Source of the DNA: Verrucomicrobiales bacterium
Lineage (GTDB): Bacteria; Verrucomicrobiota; Verrucomicrobiia; Verrucomicrobiales; DEV007
DNA length: 64,000 nt
NCBI GenBank assembly: GCA_016795385.1
Contig: JAEUHI010000050.1
Location: 62,001-126,000, forward strand
Direction: 5' to 3'
The notes under the pieces are model-generated. The model was not told the DNA's origin, searched no databases, and worked only from the letters and a program-made list of their open reading frames with translations. The number at the start of each line of letters is the position of its first letter. Position 1 is the first letter of the stretch. Below are positions 24,090 to 32,311 of this stretch, in pieces. Position numbers and translations under genes: made by a program.

Positions 24090-25043
24090 ATGAACCGCCT
24101 TCTCTCGTCGCTGCTCATCTTGGGGCTCGCCTCCGTCGCCACCTCGTGCTCCAACCGGCTCGCGCCACACCGGGACCTCCTCGTCGGTAGCGCGGCGACC
24201 GAGGCTCCGCCGCCTCGCGCGGACCAGGTCAGCGTGACTTATCTCGGGGTGAACGGTTACCTGATCCGTTCCGGGGCGACCGCGATCCTGGTTGATCCCT
24301 TCTTTTCACGAGTGCCGATGCGTCACGTCGTCTTTAAAGTGCCGGTGCAATCCTCCGACACCGCCATCGCCCACGCTCGCAGGGCCGGGGCGCTCCCAGG
24401 GCGGATCGATGCCTTTCTCATCACCCACTCGCACTTCGACCACGCCCTCGATGTTCCGGTCCTGCAGAAGCAACTCGGCGGGAAAGTGATCACCTCGGAG
24501 ACCGGTGCCTATCTCTGCGAAGCGATGGGCACGTCACGGAGCGATCTGCGTCCTTCCCGGCCCGGTGACTTGCTCCACGCCGGTGCCGCCAAAATCCGCG
24601 TGCTGGCGGCGCGGCACGATCTTGTCCTGGGGAGTCTGCCTTATCCGGGATTGATCAACGCTCCTCTGGAAGCGCCCCCTTCCACCGCCGCGGACTGGCG
24701 ACTCGGCACGCCCCTCGCCTATCTTATCGAACTCGCCGGTAAACGGATCTATGTCGAATCGGGAGGAGTGGTCGGTCATCCTCCGGCCGTTTCCGGCGTG
24801 GATCTCGCCATCGTCGGCACCGCCGTGGGCGATGGGAAGGGCCGCTACGCCGAAGCGGTGCGCGCCCTGCAGCCCCGCTTTGTCCTCCCGAGCCATCAGG
24901 ATGATTTCTTCAATCCGCTCGAGTCGGGCTTTCATTTCTCGGTGCTCTCGGATTTCCCGAGGATCAAGGCGACACACGCCGTAGAGGCATTGCCGGGCCG
25001 GCTCATCCTGATGGATTATTTCCACTCCTGGCCGCTGCCCTGA
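24090..25043 (+). CDS. Metallo-beta-lactamase-fold lipoprotein hydrolase
   Basis: 317 aa from the ATG at 24090. The lipoprotein signal ends LASVATSCS, with Cys 20 as anchor. The MBL fold follows: VSVTYLGVNGYLIRSGATAILVDP, then THSHFDHALD (HxHxDH), a distal His region (ARHDLVLG) and a final SHQDDF. Zinc-binding residues look complete. The family includes exported RomA/UlaG-like and NAPE-PLD-like hydrolases; substrate unknown. It begins 19 nt after the cyclase stop, so the two may be co-transcribed, which might tie it to the same signal pathway. Confidence 0.85.
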   Translation: MNRLLSSLLILGLASVATSCSNRLAPHRDLLVGSAATEAPPPRADQVSVTYLGVNGYLIRSGATAILVDPFFSRVPMRHVVFKVPVQSSDTAIAHARRAGALPGRIDAFLITHSHFDHALDVPVLQKQLGGKVITSETGAYLCEAMGTSRSDLRPSRPGDLLHAGAAKIRVLAARHDLVLGSLPYPGLINAPLEAPPSTAADWRLGTPLAYLIELAGKRIYVESGGVVGHPPAVSGVDLAIVGTAVGDGKGRYAEAVRALQPRFVLPSHQDDFFNPLESGFHFSVLSDFPRIKATHAVEALPGRLILMDYFHSWPLP

Positions 25044-25127
25044 AAAACGTTTTCCGGGAACGTCGCCCTCCGATCCGACCAGCACCCTCTTGATAATCCA
25101 AGGGAAAGGTCCACATTGGCCCCTCCC

Positions 25128-26405
25128 ATGAATTTCAGCGATCTCCGCGCGATCCTCCAATACGTGCCGCAATTCCGCGGACGTACCTTCGTGGTCGCGC
25201 TGGACGGTGCGGTGATCGAATCGACGGATTTCTCCAACATCCTTCTCGACCTCGCCGTCCTTCGATCGCTGAGCGTGAAGGTCGTCCTCGTCCACGGGGC
25301 CGCCGCCCAGATCGAGGCGCTCGGAAAAAAGCGCGGCGTCGTCCTCTCGAACATCGATGGCACCGGGATCACCGACGAGCTCACCCTCGAGGTCAGCATG
25401 GACGCGATCTCGCGCCTTTCGAATGCGGTGATGCAAAGCCTCACCACCGTGAAGATCAAGGCCGCCACCGCCAACGCGATCCACGCCCACCCGTCCGGCA
25501 TCATCAAGGGGATCGACCATGGTTTCACCGGCACGGTGGAGAAGATCGACGCGGGCGTGCTCCAGAGCTTCCTCGATCAGGATATCCTGCCCGTCGTGCC
25601 GCCGGTCGGCTTCGACGCCGACGGCCAGACCCTGCGCGTCAATTCCGATGCCGTCGCCCGCGAGGTCGCCACCGCCCTGGGAGCTTCGAAAATTCTCTTT
25701 GTATCGCTCGACGATCCCCGCGATGAGACGGGCGGCCGGGAGAAACAATGGACCGCCGAGGATGCGCTCGCCTTTACCGAAGGCCGCCCCAACCTCCCCG
25801 CCGGAATGCTCTCGAAGCTGCGACAAGCCGCCCGCGCCACGCGCGATGGCGTGCCGCGCGTCCACCTCATCGGCAGCCGGAACCAGGATGCCCTCCTCGC
25901 CGAACTCTTCAGCAACGAGGGCGTCGGGTTGATGGTCTATTCCGACGCCTACCAGAAGATCCGCTCCGGCACCCACGCCGACATCGACGAGCTCTACCTC
26001 CTCATCCACCGCGCCGTCGAGGACGAGGAGCTGATCGAGCGGAGCCGAGCCGAGATCCAGTCCGCGATCCACGACTACATCGTGATCGAGATCGACGGCA
26101 ACATCGTCGGCTGCGTCGCCGTGCATCCGCATCCCTCCGGCGACCGCGGCGAGCTCGCCTGCCTCTACGTGAAGCGCGGCCACACCGGCCAGGGCTACGG
26201 CAGCACCCTCGTCAACGCCGCCGTCGATCGCGCCCGCCAGCTCGGCTTCGATCGTCTCTACGCCCTCTCGACCCAGGCCGCCGGCTACCTCGAGCGCGAA
26301 GGTTTCGCCCGCACCCAGGATCTCGCCCTGCTCCCCGAAGAACGCCGCGACAAGTGGGCGAAAAACGGACGGAATGCGGTGTTGTTGGTGCGTCGGTTAG
26401 GGTGA
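25128..26405 (+). CDS. argA: Amino-acid N-acetyltransferase (N-acetylglutamate synthase)
   Basis: 425 aa from the ATG at 25128; a TTG four codons earlier is unlikely. The N-terminal half is an amino-acid-kinase fold (FRGRTFVVALDGAVIE, VKVVLVHGAAAQIEALG, ILPVVPPVGFDADGQTLRVNSD). The C-terminal part is a GNAT domain (HDYIVIEIDGNIVGCVAVHPH, ACLYVKRGHTGQGYGSTLV, RLYALSTQAAGYLEREGF), the full layout of classical ArgA. It acetylates glutamate with acetyl-CoA at the first step of arginine synthesis and is normally feedback-inhibited by arginine through the kinase-like part. No other arg genes are adjacent. Confidence 0.95.
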   Translation: MNFSDLRAILQYVPQFRGRTFVVALDGAVIESTDFSNILLDLAVLRSLSVKVVLVHGAAAQIEALGKKRGVVLSNIDGTGITDELTLEVSMDAISRLSNAVMQSLTTVKIKAATANAIHAHPSGIIKGIDHGFTGTVEKIDAGVLQSFLDQDILPVVPPVGFDADGQTLRVNSDAVAREVATALGASKILFVSLDDPRDETGGREKQWTAEDALAFTEGRPNLPAGMLSKLRQAARATRDGVPRVHLIGSRNQDALLAELFSNEGVGLMVYSDAYQKIRSGTHADIDELYLLIHRAVEDEELIERSRAEIQSAIHDYIVIEIDGNIVGCVAVHPHPSGDRGELACLYVKRGHTGQGYGSTLVNAAVDRARQLGFDRLYALSTQAAGYLEREGFARTQDLALLPEERRDKWAKNGRNAVLLVRRLG

Positions 26406-26735
26406 ACCGATTTCAACGAGACATTCACCTCCCTGAAGAAGGGACAAAGCCGTATTCAGATGCCGGCCCAGAATCTCCTGTAGCGCTTTTTCGGAAGTAT
26501 TGCCGCAAGTGAGCCAGAGGACGCGTGGCGGACTCCCCTTCCTTTCCAGCAGCTGAACGAAATCGCTGTCCTTGGTCACCACCACGGCATCAGCAAGCCT
26601 GGCTGCCGAGAATATCTCTTCATCAGACGAATCGCGCAGGCCAATTTCCCTAAGGGCCAACGCGGTAACTGAAAAATTTTCGCTGATCCATCGGGCGGTG
26701 CGCGGTGAAAGTTGTGCGTCCACCCAGAGTATCAT
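26397..26735 (-). CDS. DUF5615 PIN-like toxin
   Basis: 112 aa. It starts ILWVDAQLSPRTARWI and has ALREIGLRDSSDEEIFSAAR, DAVVVTKDSDFVQLLERKG and PRVLWLTCGNTS, all typical of DUF5615 (Mut7-C-related PIN-like) proteins. Acidic residues of the nuclease-like centre are Asp 6, Asp/Glu in SSDEE and the DSDF pair. It is usually the toxin half of a toxin-antitoxin pair with DUF433, which is encoded just upstream with a 4-nt overlap. The 3' end overlaps the argA end by 9 nt (convergent). Confidence 0.88.
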   Translation of the reverse strand: MILWVDAQLSPRTARWISENFSVTALALREIGLRDSSDEEIFSAARLADAVVVTKDSDFVQLLERKGSPPRVLWLTCGNTSEKALQEILGRHLNTALSLLQGGECLVEIGSP

Positions 26736-26956
26736 GCCACCAGGAGAGGATGATCGATGCGGCGCCGAGCATAGACCAGGCTCGCCTTGATGTCGTCCGC
26801 TTCAAGATCCGGCATTTCATCAAGGATCTCAGCTGCGTCAAGACCGGCCGCAAAAAGGTCCAAGACATCGCTTACGCGGATTCGCATGCCTCGTATGCAG
26901 GGACGACCACCACATTTTCCTGGATCGACCGTGATACGTTCGAGTAGGTCATTCAT
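26732..26956 (-). CDS. DUF433 antitoxin
   Basis: 74 aa. It reads RITVDPGKCGGRPCIRGMRIRV, VLDLFAAGLDAAEILDEMPDL and DIKASLVYARRRIDHPLL, the DUF433 consensus, with a small winged-helix-like fold. This family is the antitoxin partner of DUF5615 toxins and should bind and neutralise the toxin and repress the operon. Its stop overlaps the toxin start at 26732-26735 (ATGA). Confidence 0.9.
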   Translation of the reverse strand: MNDLLERITVDPGKCGGRPCIRGMRIRVSDVLDLFAAGLDAAEILDEMPDLEADDIKASLVYARRRIDHPLLVA

Positions 26957-26993
26957 GCAGATCTTCTATCAGGAAATCCGATGGGAGTCAATT

Positions 26994-28232
26994 TCAATAC
27001 GACCCTTGTTCCGCCCCGTGCGCCCGCACCACGAACAAGGTCGTGTCATCCCCGCCCGCTTCTTCCGTGGCCCAGTCGAGGAGCCGTTTCGCGACGAATT
27101 CGGCCGATTGTCCGAGCTTCGCGGCATCCTCAAAACACTCGGCGATGTTCTTGTTCCAGAGTCCGTCAATGACGCCGTCGGAACAGATCAAAAACCAATC
27201 CCCCGGCTCGATCGAGGCGGAGGCGACCTGAGGGGTCACGAATTGACACCCTCCTCCGATGGCCTGCTGCAGCACGTTTTTCCGGGGATGCATGCGGGCC
27301 TCCCGTTCGTTGAACTTGCCCGCCCGGAACTGGGCGCCCACATAGGTGTGATCGAAGGTGAGCTGCTTCAGCTCTCCGTTCCGGTATTGGTAAAAGCGGC
27401 TGTCGCCGACATGGGCGAAGGTCACGCGCGTGCGGTAGAAGAGACCACAAACGACCGTCGCGCCCATTCCCGTCAGCTTGGGATCGCGGTTGCCGACGCG
27501 GGTGACGTAATCGTGCAGCGACTTCACCGCGCGTTCGAGGAGCGATTCCGGATCGGCGGCCCCGTGGAAATCGCCCATCATCGCCGGCAGGAAACGACGC
27601 AGTTCGCGCACCACGAGCGAACTCGCCACCTCGCCGGCGGCCGGACCACCCATGCCGTCACTGACCGCGAAAATGAGACCGTTCCCGTCGATCGATTGCT
27701 TGCCGCAAAGCTCGACGCTGTCGGCCCAACCCATCGCCGAAGAAAAGACCGCGAGCGAGTCCTGGTTGCCGGGTCGGCGCAGACCATCGCGTGAGAGACC
27801 GCACCACTCGAGGGCTCGATGGGCCTCGTCGCCGTCGCTCCGATGTTTGGGATCCTCGAGGATCTTCGCGAGTTCGAAATCAATCACGCAGAATTGCCCC
27901 ATGCGGGAGTTGTAGGTGATGTTCCGCGGAAAGGGATCGTCATGCACGATGCCGAATTCGACCTCCAGCATCTTGAAAAGCTCCGAGGCCCGTTCTTCGC
28001 TGATGCTGCTTTCGGCCGGGGCGCCGCAATTGGTCGTCACGATCGTGAGCGTCTCGGGATCGCTGTCGAGAAGCCGCGGCACGATTTCGCAACCCCGTGC
28101 CTCGAGCGCTTTCAACACCTTCACTTCGTTCTCGAACCGCTCTTCTTTTCCAGTGCCCCGGAAGGTTTTGTGGACACGGCCGTCGTAGCCGACTTTGACG
28201 ATGGAGCGGATGCCGTCTTTGGCGATTTTCAT
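26994..28232 (-). CDS. Fusion of a small atypical kinase-like domain and a PP2C phosphatase
   Basis: 412 aa. Residues 1-~135 look like a compact kinase: Lys 22 on a VHKTF strand, RFENEVKVLKAL helix with the matching Glu, hinge TTNCGAP, catalytic loop HDDPFPRN (His 97, Asp 99, Asn 104, five residues apart as in kinases) and VIDFE with Asp 118 in place of DFG. Residues ~145-405 are a PPM/PP2C phosphatase: RPGNQDSLAV, SDGMGG (191-196), TFAHVGDSRFYQYR, FLICSDGVIDGLW and GGDDTTLFVV. All metal-binding Asps are present. One polypeptide thus has both a putative kinase and a phosphatase. The kinase may act on small molecules or proteins; not known. Confidence 0.85.
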   Translation of the reverse strand: MKIAKDGIRSIVKVGYDGRVHKTFRGTGKEERFENEVKVLKALEARGCEIVPRLLDSDPETLTIVTTNCGAPAESSISEERASELFKMLEVEFGIVHDDPFPRNITYNSRMGQFCVIDFELAKILEDPKHRSDGDEAHRALEWCGLSRDGLRRPGNQDSLAVFSSAMGWADSVELCGKQSIDGNGLIFAVSDGMGGPAAGEVASSLVVRELRRFLPAMMGDFHGAADPESLLERAVKSLHDYVTRVGNRDPKLTGMGATVVCGLFYRTRVTFAHVGDSRFYQYRNGELKQLTFDHTYVGAQFRAGKFNEREARMHPRKNVLQQAIGGGCQFVTPQVASASIEPGDWFLICSDGVIDGLWNKNIAECFEDAAKLGQSAEFVAKRLLDWATEEAGGDDTTLFVVRAHGAEQGSY

Positions 28233-28304
28233 GCAGGGAGGGTTGAAACGGGGGGTGACCGAGACCTTAGAGGTTCACCCGTCCTCCTTCAACCTTCCAT
28301 TCTT

Positions 28305-28400
28305 CTTCTCCTCATACTCCCACTCCTACTCCTACTCAGCGAGCGTCAGTGGCCGTCCGGTTTTGAGTATGAGTATGAGGTAAGAGTAAGAGTAGGAGGA
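28305..28400. repeat. Imperfect inverted, tandemly repetitive element between two minus-strand genes
   Basis: Pyrimidine-rich TACTCC/ACTCCT repeats at about 28305-28337 face purine-rich GAGTAT and AAGAGT repeats at about 28365-28400 on the other side of a GC-rich 27-nt centre. The arms could form a long imperfect hairpin. It fills most of the 174-nt gap between the kinase-PP2C gene and the ABC gene. It resembles short 'actcatactc' tandem repeats I associate with verrucomicrobial genomes (recollection). It could end transcription of the ABC gene. No ORF here. Confidence 0.55.
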
Positions 28401-28406
28401 AAGCCC

Positions 28407-29090
28407 TCACACCCGCTCATCCTCGATGATCTCACCATCCCTCAGGTGGATCTTCCGATCGACACGGTCGAGGAGCCGGTCGTCATGCGTCGAAAAGACA
28501 AACGCCGCGCCCCGGTCCTGGTTGATGCGCCGCATCAGGTCGATGATCAGGTTGGCGTTGTGCGTGTCGAGATTCGCGGTTGGTTCGTCCGCGATGATGA
28601 GCGAGGGATCCGTCACGAGCGCTCGCGCGATGGCAACGCGTTGCTGCTGGCCTCCGCTCATCTTCTGCGGACGATGGTGCATCCGGTCGGAGAGCTCCAC
28701 TTCTCCGAGCAGTTTCTCCGCCCTTGCTTTGGCCTCGGCTTTGGCGACACCGTGGATCTGGAGAGGCAGCATCACATTCTCCAGCGCCGTCAGCACGGGG
28801 ATGAGATTGAAGTTCTGGAAGACAAAACCGATCGAGGCGTTCCTCAGTTCGCTGCGCCGGGCGTCGGTGAGTCCCGCCGCCGGAGTGCCACCGACGTAGA
28901 CTTCGCCCGAAGTCGGTGCATCGAGCAGGCCGATCAGGTTGCAGAGGGTTGACTTTCCGGAACCCGACGGACCCCACACCGCAATGAATTCGTGCTCCTC
29001 GATCACGAGACTGATATCCCGCAGGGCCGACACTTCCGTGTCACCGAAATGGTAGGTTTTTCTGAGATTTTTAGTCTCCGCAACTTTCAT
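28407..29090 (-). CDS. LolD/MacB-family ABC transporter ATPase
   Basis: 227 aa from the ATG at 29090. Walker A is GPSGSGKST, the Q-loop FVFQNFNLIPVLTALENV, the signature MSGGQQQRVAIARAL, Walker B SLIIADEPTANLD, and the switch His lies in STHDD. FQNFNLIP and the tail RDGEIIEDERV mark the LolD/MacB/FtsE group, which moves lipoproteins, lipids or peptides by mechanotransmission. No permease gene is beside it: on one side is a repeat and the kinase-PP2C gene, on the other a divergent glycosyltransferase. Its membrane partner must be encoded elsewhere. Confidence 0.9.
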   Translation of the reverse strand: MKVAETKNLRKTYHFGDTEVSALRDISLVIEEHEFIAVWGPSGSGKSTLCNLIGLLDAPTSGEVYVGGTPAAGLTDARRSELRNASIGFVFQNFNLIPVLTALENVMLPLQIHGVAKAEAKARAEKLLGEVELSDRMHHRPQKMSGGQQQRVAIARALVTDPSLIIADEPTANLDTHNANLIIDLMRRINQDRGAAFVFSTHDDRLLDRVDRKIHLRDGEIIEDERV

Positions 29091-29152
29091 GGGTCCACGG
29101 GTCATTAACGCTTGCAGTCTAGTCGCCCCGGCCCATTTTGCACGGGTTTTCC

Positions 29153-31369
29153 ATGATCGAAAAGTCCTTGCTGGCATTCTGGGGAGTCTGGCTCCTCCTG
29201 ATCCTGATCGCGGCCTTCCGCGTCTTCGGGTTCTCGTTCGCCCGTCGCCGTCAGGATCGCCGTTGGAAGGACGGCTCCGGCCCCCAGAAGCCGGTCGCCC
29301 TCATCGTGCCGGTGAAGGGATTCGACCTGCAATCGACGCCCCGGTTTTTCGACGCGATCTTCGGGCAGACCTATCGCGATTACCGCGTCATCGTCTGTTT
29401 TGAAAGCTGGGACGACCCGGTCGCCCGTTGGCTTTGCGAGCACCTCGAGCTCGATTCCCGCCACCCGGTCTGGACCCATCCCGATCCGACGAGCGGGCTC
29501 CGTGGTGTCACTCTCGTCTGCGGCGGCATTGCCGAAAACGAGGGTCAGAAAGTGCACAATCAGCGCGCCGCCTTCCGCGATCTCTCTTCCCGCGACGCCA
29601 TCATCGCCTTTGCCGACGCCGACATTCTCTGCGGCCCCGACTGGCTCGCGCGTCTCGTGGCACCGATCAACCGGGGACCTTACGAACTCTCCACCACCTA
29701 CCGCTGGCTCGTGCCGCGGCGCCCTACCCTGCCGAACCAGGTCGCGTGCATCATCAATGCCTCGATCACCACCCAAGGCGGAGCCGAGTGGTCCACCGTA
29801 CTCTGGGGCGGTTCGATGGCCCTATCCCGCGAGGTCTTCGACGAGCTCGACGTCCCCACCCTGCTCGCGGGATCTCTCAACGACGACCTCCGCCTCTCCA
29901 AGGCCGCCCGCAAGACCGGCCGGAAGATCGCCTTTGTCCGCTCGCTCATTCTTCCGACCCCGATCGATTTCACCTGGAGCACCTTCTTCGAGTTCGCGCG
30001 ACGCCAGTACACCCAGGTGAAGTTCTTCAGCCCCATCCTCTACACCGGCGTGAATTTCGTGCTCGGCTTTTATGTTTTGGGCGCGATCAGCATCGTCGCC
30101 GCCCTCATCTACGGCTATTTCTTTGCGTGGATCCCCGTGGCCGCGGCCTATGTCATCGATCAGTTCCGGTCGCTCGCACGGCAACAGGTCTACCTCTCCC
30201 TCTTCAAGGAAAACGGCATCCGACAGAAACTCTTCGCCGCCGGCTGGCTCGAGCACATGCTCACCCCTTTCTGGATGACGCTGCACTGGCTCCTCCTCGC
30301 CAGCACCTGGACACAAAACCGGCTCACCTGGGCAGGCGTGCGTTATCAGATTCTTTCCAAATCAAAGACCCGCATTCTCCATCGCACCGCCACGGCGACA
30401 CCGCTTCCGGCCGGTGCTCCGGGTCTGGCGATGCTCACGGCCCTGCATGATCGTCGCCGCAGCACGATGACCCAGCCTATCCCGCCCATCGGATCGGCCA
30501 CCACACCTCTCGAACCCGTCGCCACCTACACCGTGCCCGATGAAAGTGAGCCCGTCGAGGTTGTGGCCACCGAGGCACCGGTCGAGGTCGTCGAAGAAAT
30601 CGCCGCGTCTCTCGAGGAAAGCCCGGTCGCCGGGGAAGCCGCCATTGATGCCCTCGCTGGGATGGTTCCCGACGCGGTGGAGCCCGCGATTTTCGCTGCC
30701 GTCGCCGAGGCCGCGTCGGCGATCGTTCCGCTGACGGTCAGCTATCACCTCCGTCGCGAGCGCGTCCGATCCATTCCGGCAAAAGAACGCGGTGCCCTGA
30801 GTGCTTCCGAATTCCGCCTCGGGAAAACGCGCGCCCTTCCCCACCGGCTCCACACGACCCCGGCTCCCGCTGCAGAAGCGCCGCGTCCGGCGGCAACTCA
30901 GACAACGCTCCCCACGCTCCCCACGTTCCCCGCCCGGCTCTCGCCCCGGAAAGGCCGCGTCCTCACCGCTGTCGAACGTGCCCTCGACAAGACCCGTCAC
31001 CACGGGGCCTCGCATGCTTCGAAGACGACGCTTTCCCCTGCACGCGCCCACCTGTCGCGTCCCCAGCCGCCGGCTCGACTCGAGAGGGTTCGCTCGCGCC
31101 TTCGACCCTCTTGGGTGGCCGCGCCGACGAAACCGGGCTCCGCGTCCGCACCAGCGCCAGCCCGGAAGGTTCCCGCTTCCCGTCCCATCCCGCGTTTTGC
31201 CTCGAGCCGCCCCACCGCGGCCCGCAGTGCCTTGCCGGGAGGAAATCTCGCCGCGTTCGCCCCCGGTCGGGGTGTCCCGGCACGATCGCTGCGTCCGCTT
31301 TCCTCCGGGCGCACCGGATGCCGACCCATCGCCCGACCCGTGCCCGCCGGGGCATCCGCCAGACCCTGA
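29153..31369 (+). CDS. Membrane glycosyltransferase (ceramide glucosyltransferase/HpnI-like) with long basic tail
   Basis: 738 aa from the ATG at 29153. Residues 5-25 are a membrane anchor. The catalytic domain at about 45-290 has KGFDL, FADADILCGPDW (155-157 DAD) and SLNDDLRLSKAARKTGRKIAF, with a FARRQYTQ tail in place of the usual QxxRW. Membrane helices follow at about 300-395, and the GT part ends LTWAGVRYQI near 400. The rest, about 330 residues, is Ala/Pro/Arg/Ser-rich with no visible fold. GT21/HpnI-type enzymes glycosylate lipid acceptors on the membrane. The tail is unusual for the family. Next gene: a very acidic small protein. Confidence 0.85.
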   Translation: MIEKSLLAFWGVWLLLILIAAFRVFGFSFARRRQDRRWKDGSGPQKPVALIVPVKGFDLQSTPRFFDAIFGQTYRDYRVIVCFESWDDPVARWLCEHLELDSRHPVWTHPDPTSGLRGVTLVCGGIAENEGQKVHNQRAAFRDLSSRDAIIAFADADILCGPDWLARLVAPINRGPYELSTTYRWLVPRRPTLPNQVACIINASITTQGGAEWSTVLWGGSMALSREVFDELDVPTLLAGSLNDDLRLSKAARKTGRKIAFVRSLILPTPIDFTWSTFFEFARRQYTQVKFFSPILYTGVNFVLGFYVLGAISIVAALIYGYFFAWIPVAAAYVIDQFRSLARQQVYLSLFKENGIRQKLFAAGWLEHMLTPFWMTLHWLLLASTWTQNRLTWAGVRYQILSKSKTRILHRTATATPLPAGAPGLAMLTALHDRRRSTMTQPIPPIGSATTPLEPVATYTVPDESEPVEVVATEAPVEVVEEIAASLEESPVAGEAAIDALAGMVPDAVEPAIFAAVAEAASAIVPLTVSYHLRRERVRSIPAKERGALSASEFRLGKTRALPHRLHTTPAPAAEAPRPAATQTTLPTLPTFPARLSPRKGRVLTAVERALDKTRHHGASHASKTTLSPARAHLSRPQPPARLERVRSRLRPSWVAAPTKPGSASAPAPARKVPASRPIPRFASSRPTAARSALPGGNLAAFAPGRGVPARSLRPLSSGRTGCRPIARPVPAGASARP

Positions 31370-31393
31370 CAGACCGACCCCACGACCCAGCCC

Positions 31394-31777
31394 ATGCCCG
31401 ATTTTTACGAGGAAGACTTCGTCTACATTGATCGTTGCGCCTTCGTGGTGCGACCGACGTGGAAATTCGCGGCCTGGCTCAACCAGCTCGACAGCGATCC
31501 CGTCGAGGATGAAAACCAGATCTTCATCCAGACGGTCTACCTCGTCGATTTCAACGAACGCCTCGACGCCCGCACCACCACCGACCTGCTCGAGGCCTAC
31601 TACCTGGATATCGCCTCGAGCGAATTCGGGGCCTGGTGGACGGATGAGCAGGATTGGCCGCCCATCCGCAGTCTCAACGATTTCTTCGAATACTTCGAGT
31701 GCGCACCCTCCGAGACCGTGATCGACCTCGCCGCCGATGACGATTACGAGGACCCGGACGAGGACGACCAATTCTGA
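31394..31777 (+). CDS. Small acidic protein of unknown function
   Basis: 127 aa. It starts DFYEEDFVYIDRCAFVVRPTW, has YYLDIASSEFGAWWTDEQDW in the middle, and ends with a run of Asp/Glu residues (about 14 in the last 25). No signal, membrane segment or known domain is visible. It begins 24 nt after the GT gene, so the two are likely co-transcribed. A positively charged tail (GT) next to a strongly negative protein could suggest an interaction, but nothing shows this. Confidence 0.6.
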   Translation: MPDFYEEDFVYIDRCAFVVRPTWKFAAWLNQLDSDPVEDENQIFIQTVYLVDFNERLDARTTTDLLEAYYLDIASSEFGAWWTDEQDWPPIRSLNDFFEYFECAPSETVIDLAADDDYEDPDEDDQF

Positions 31778-31792
31778 ATCCGGGGATTTGGC

Positions 31793-31820
31793 TTGTCCTC
31801 GACGGGGCTGGAGCTATAAT
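31793..31820 (+). promoter_or_regulatory. Sigma-70-type promoter for the CAP gene
   Basis: TTGTCC (31793-31798), 16-nt spacer, TATAAT (31815-31820), 24 nt before the ATG at 31844. The -10 is a perfect consensus. It suggests the CAP protein and following lipid genes have their own transcript start. Confidence 0.6.
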
Positions 31821-31843
31821 CTCCATATTCTTACCTTTCCCGA

Positions 31844-32311
31844 ATGAAGTCGCTCCGCCCCCTGCTTCCCGTCGTGTTGCTTTTCGGATTGATGGCCCCT
31901 GTCGCTCCCGAAGCCTCGGCCGCCAAGTTCACCGGTTACCAGAAAAAGCTGCTCCGCCTTCACAACGAGGCCCGGAACAAGAGGAACCTGCCGCCTCTCC
32001 GCCTGCGCGGAGCGCTCAACACCGCCGCCGTCAAATACGCGCTGGTGATGGATACGAACAATCACTTCGACCACACCGGTCCCGCGCCCGATTTCACCAC
32101 TTTCGACCAGCGCATCAAGACGGAGTGTCCCGATTGCTTCACGACGATGGGTGAAAACATCGCCTTCGGTCAAGCCAATGAGGCCGCCGTCACCACCGCG
32201 TGGATGAAGTCTCCCGGCCACCGGCGCAACATCCTCAACCGCAGTTTCCGCTTCGTCGGCTTCGGCCGCGCCGGTTCCGAGCCCTACTGGGTGACCAATT
32301 TCGGAGGATGA
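31844..32311 (+). CDS. Secreted CAP/SCP-domain protein
   Basis: 155 aa with a signal peptide (LPVVLLFGLMAPVAPEASA). The CAP fold follows: RLHNEARNKRNLPPLRL, NTAAVKYALVMDTNNHFDHTG, TMGENIAFGQ, TAWMKSPGHRRNILN and FVGFGRAGSEPYWVTNFGG. The CAP-type His and Glu (HFDH, GEN, GHRRNI) are conserved. Bacterial CAP proteins are secreted and of unknown activity. The stop overlaps the next ATG by 4 nt (ATGA at 32308), so it is translationally coupled to the CDP-alcohol phosphatidyltransferase. Confidence 0.92.
   Translation: MKSLRPLLPVVLLFGLMAPVAPEASAAKFTGYQKKLLRLHNEARNKRNLPPLRLRGALNTAAVKYALVMDTNNHFDHTGPAPDFTTFDQRIKTECPDCFTTMGENIAFGQANEAAVTTAWMKSPGHRRNILNRSFRFVGFGRAGSEPYWVTNFGG

Noticed and set aside
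28319-28340. Possible CRISPR-like repeats (ACTCCT units)
   Set aside because: Units are only 6 nt, with no spacers and no cas genes nearby. It is a simple tandem repeat.
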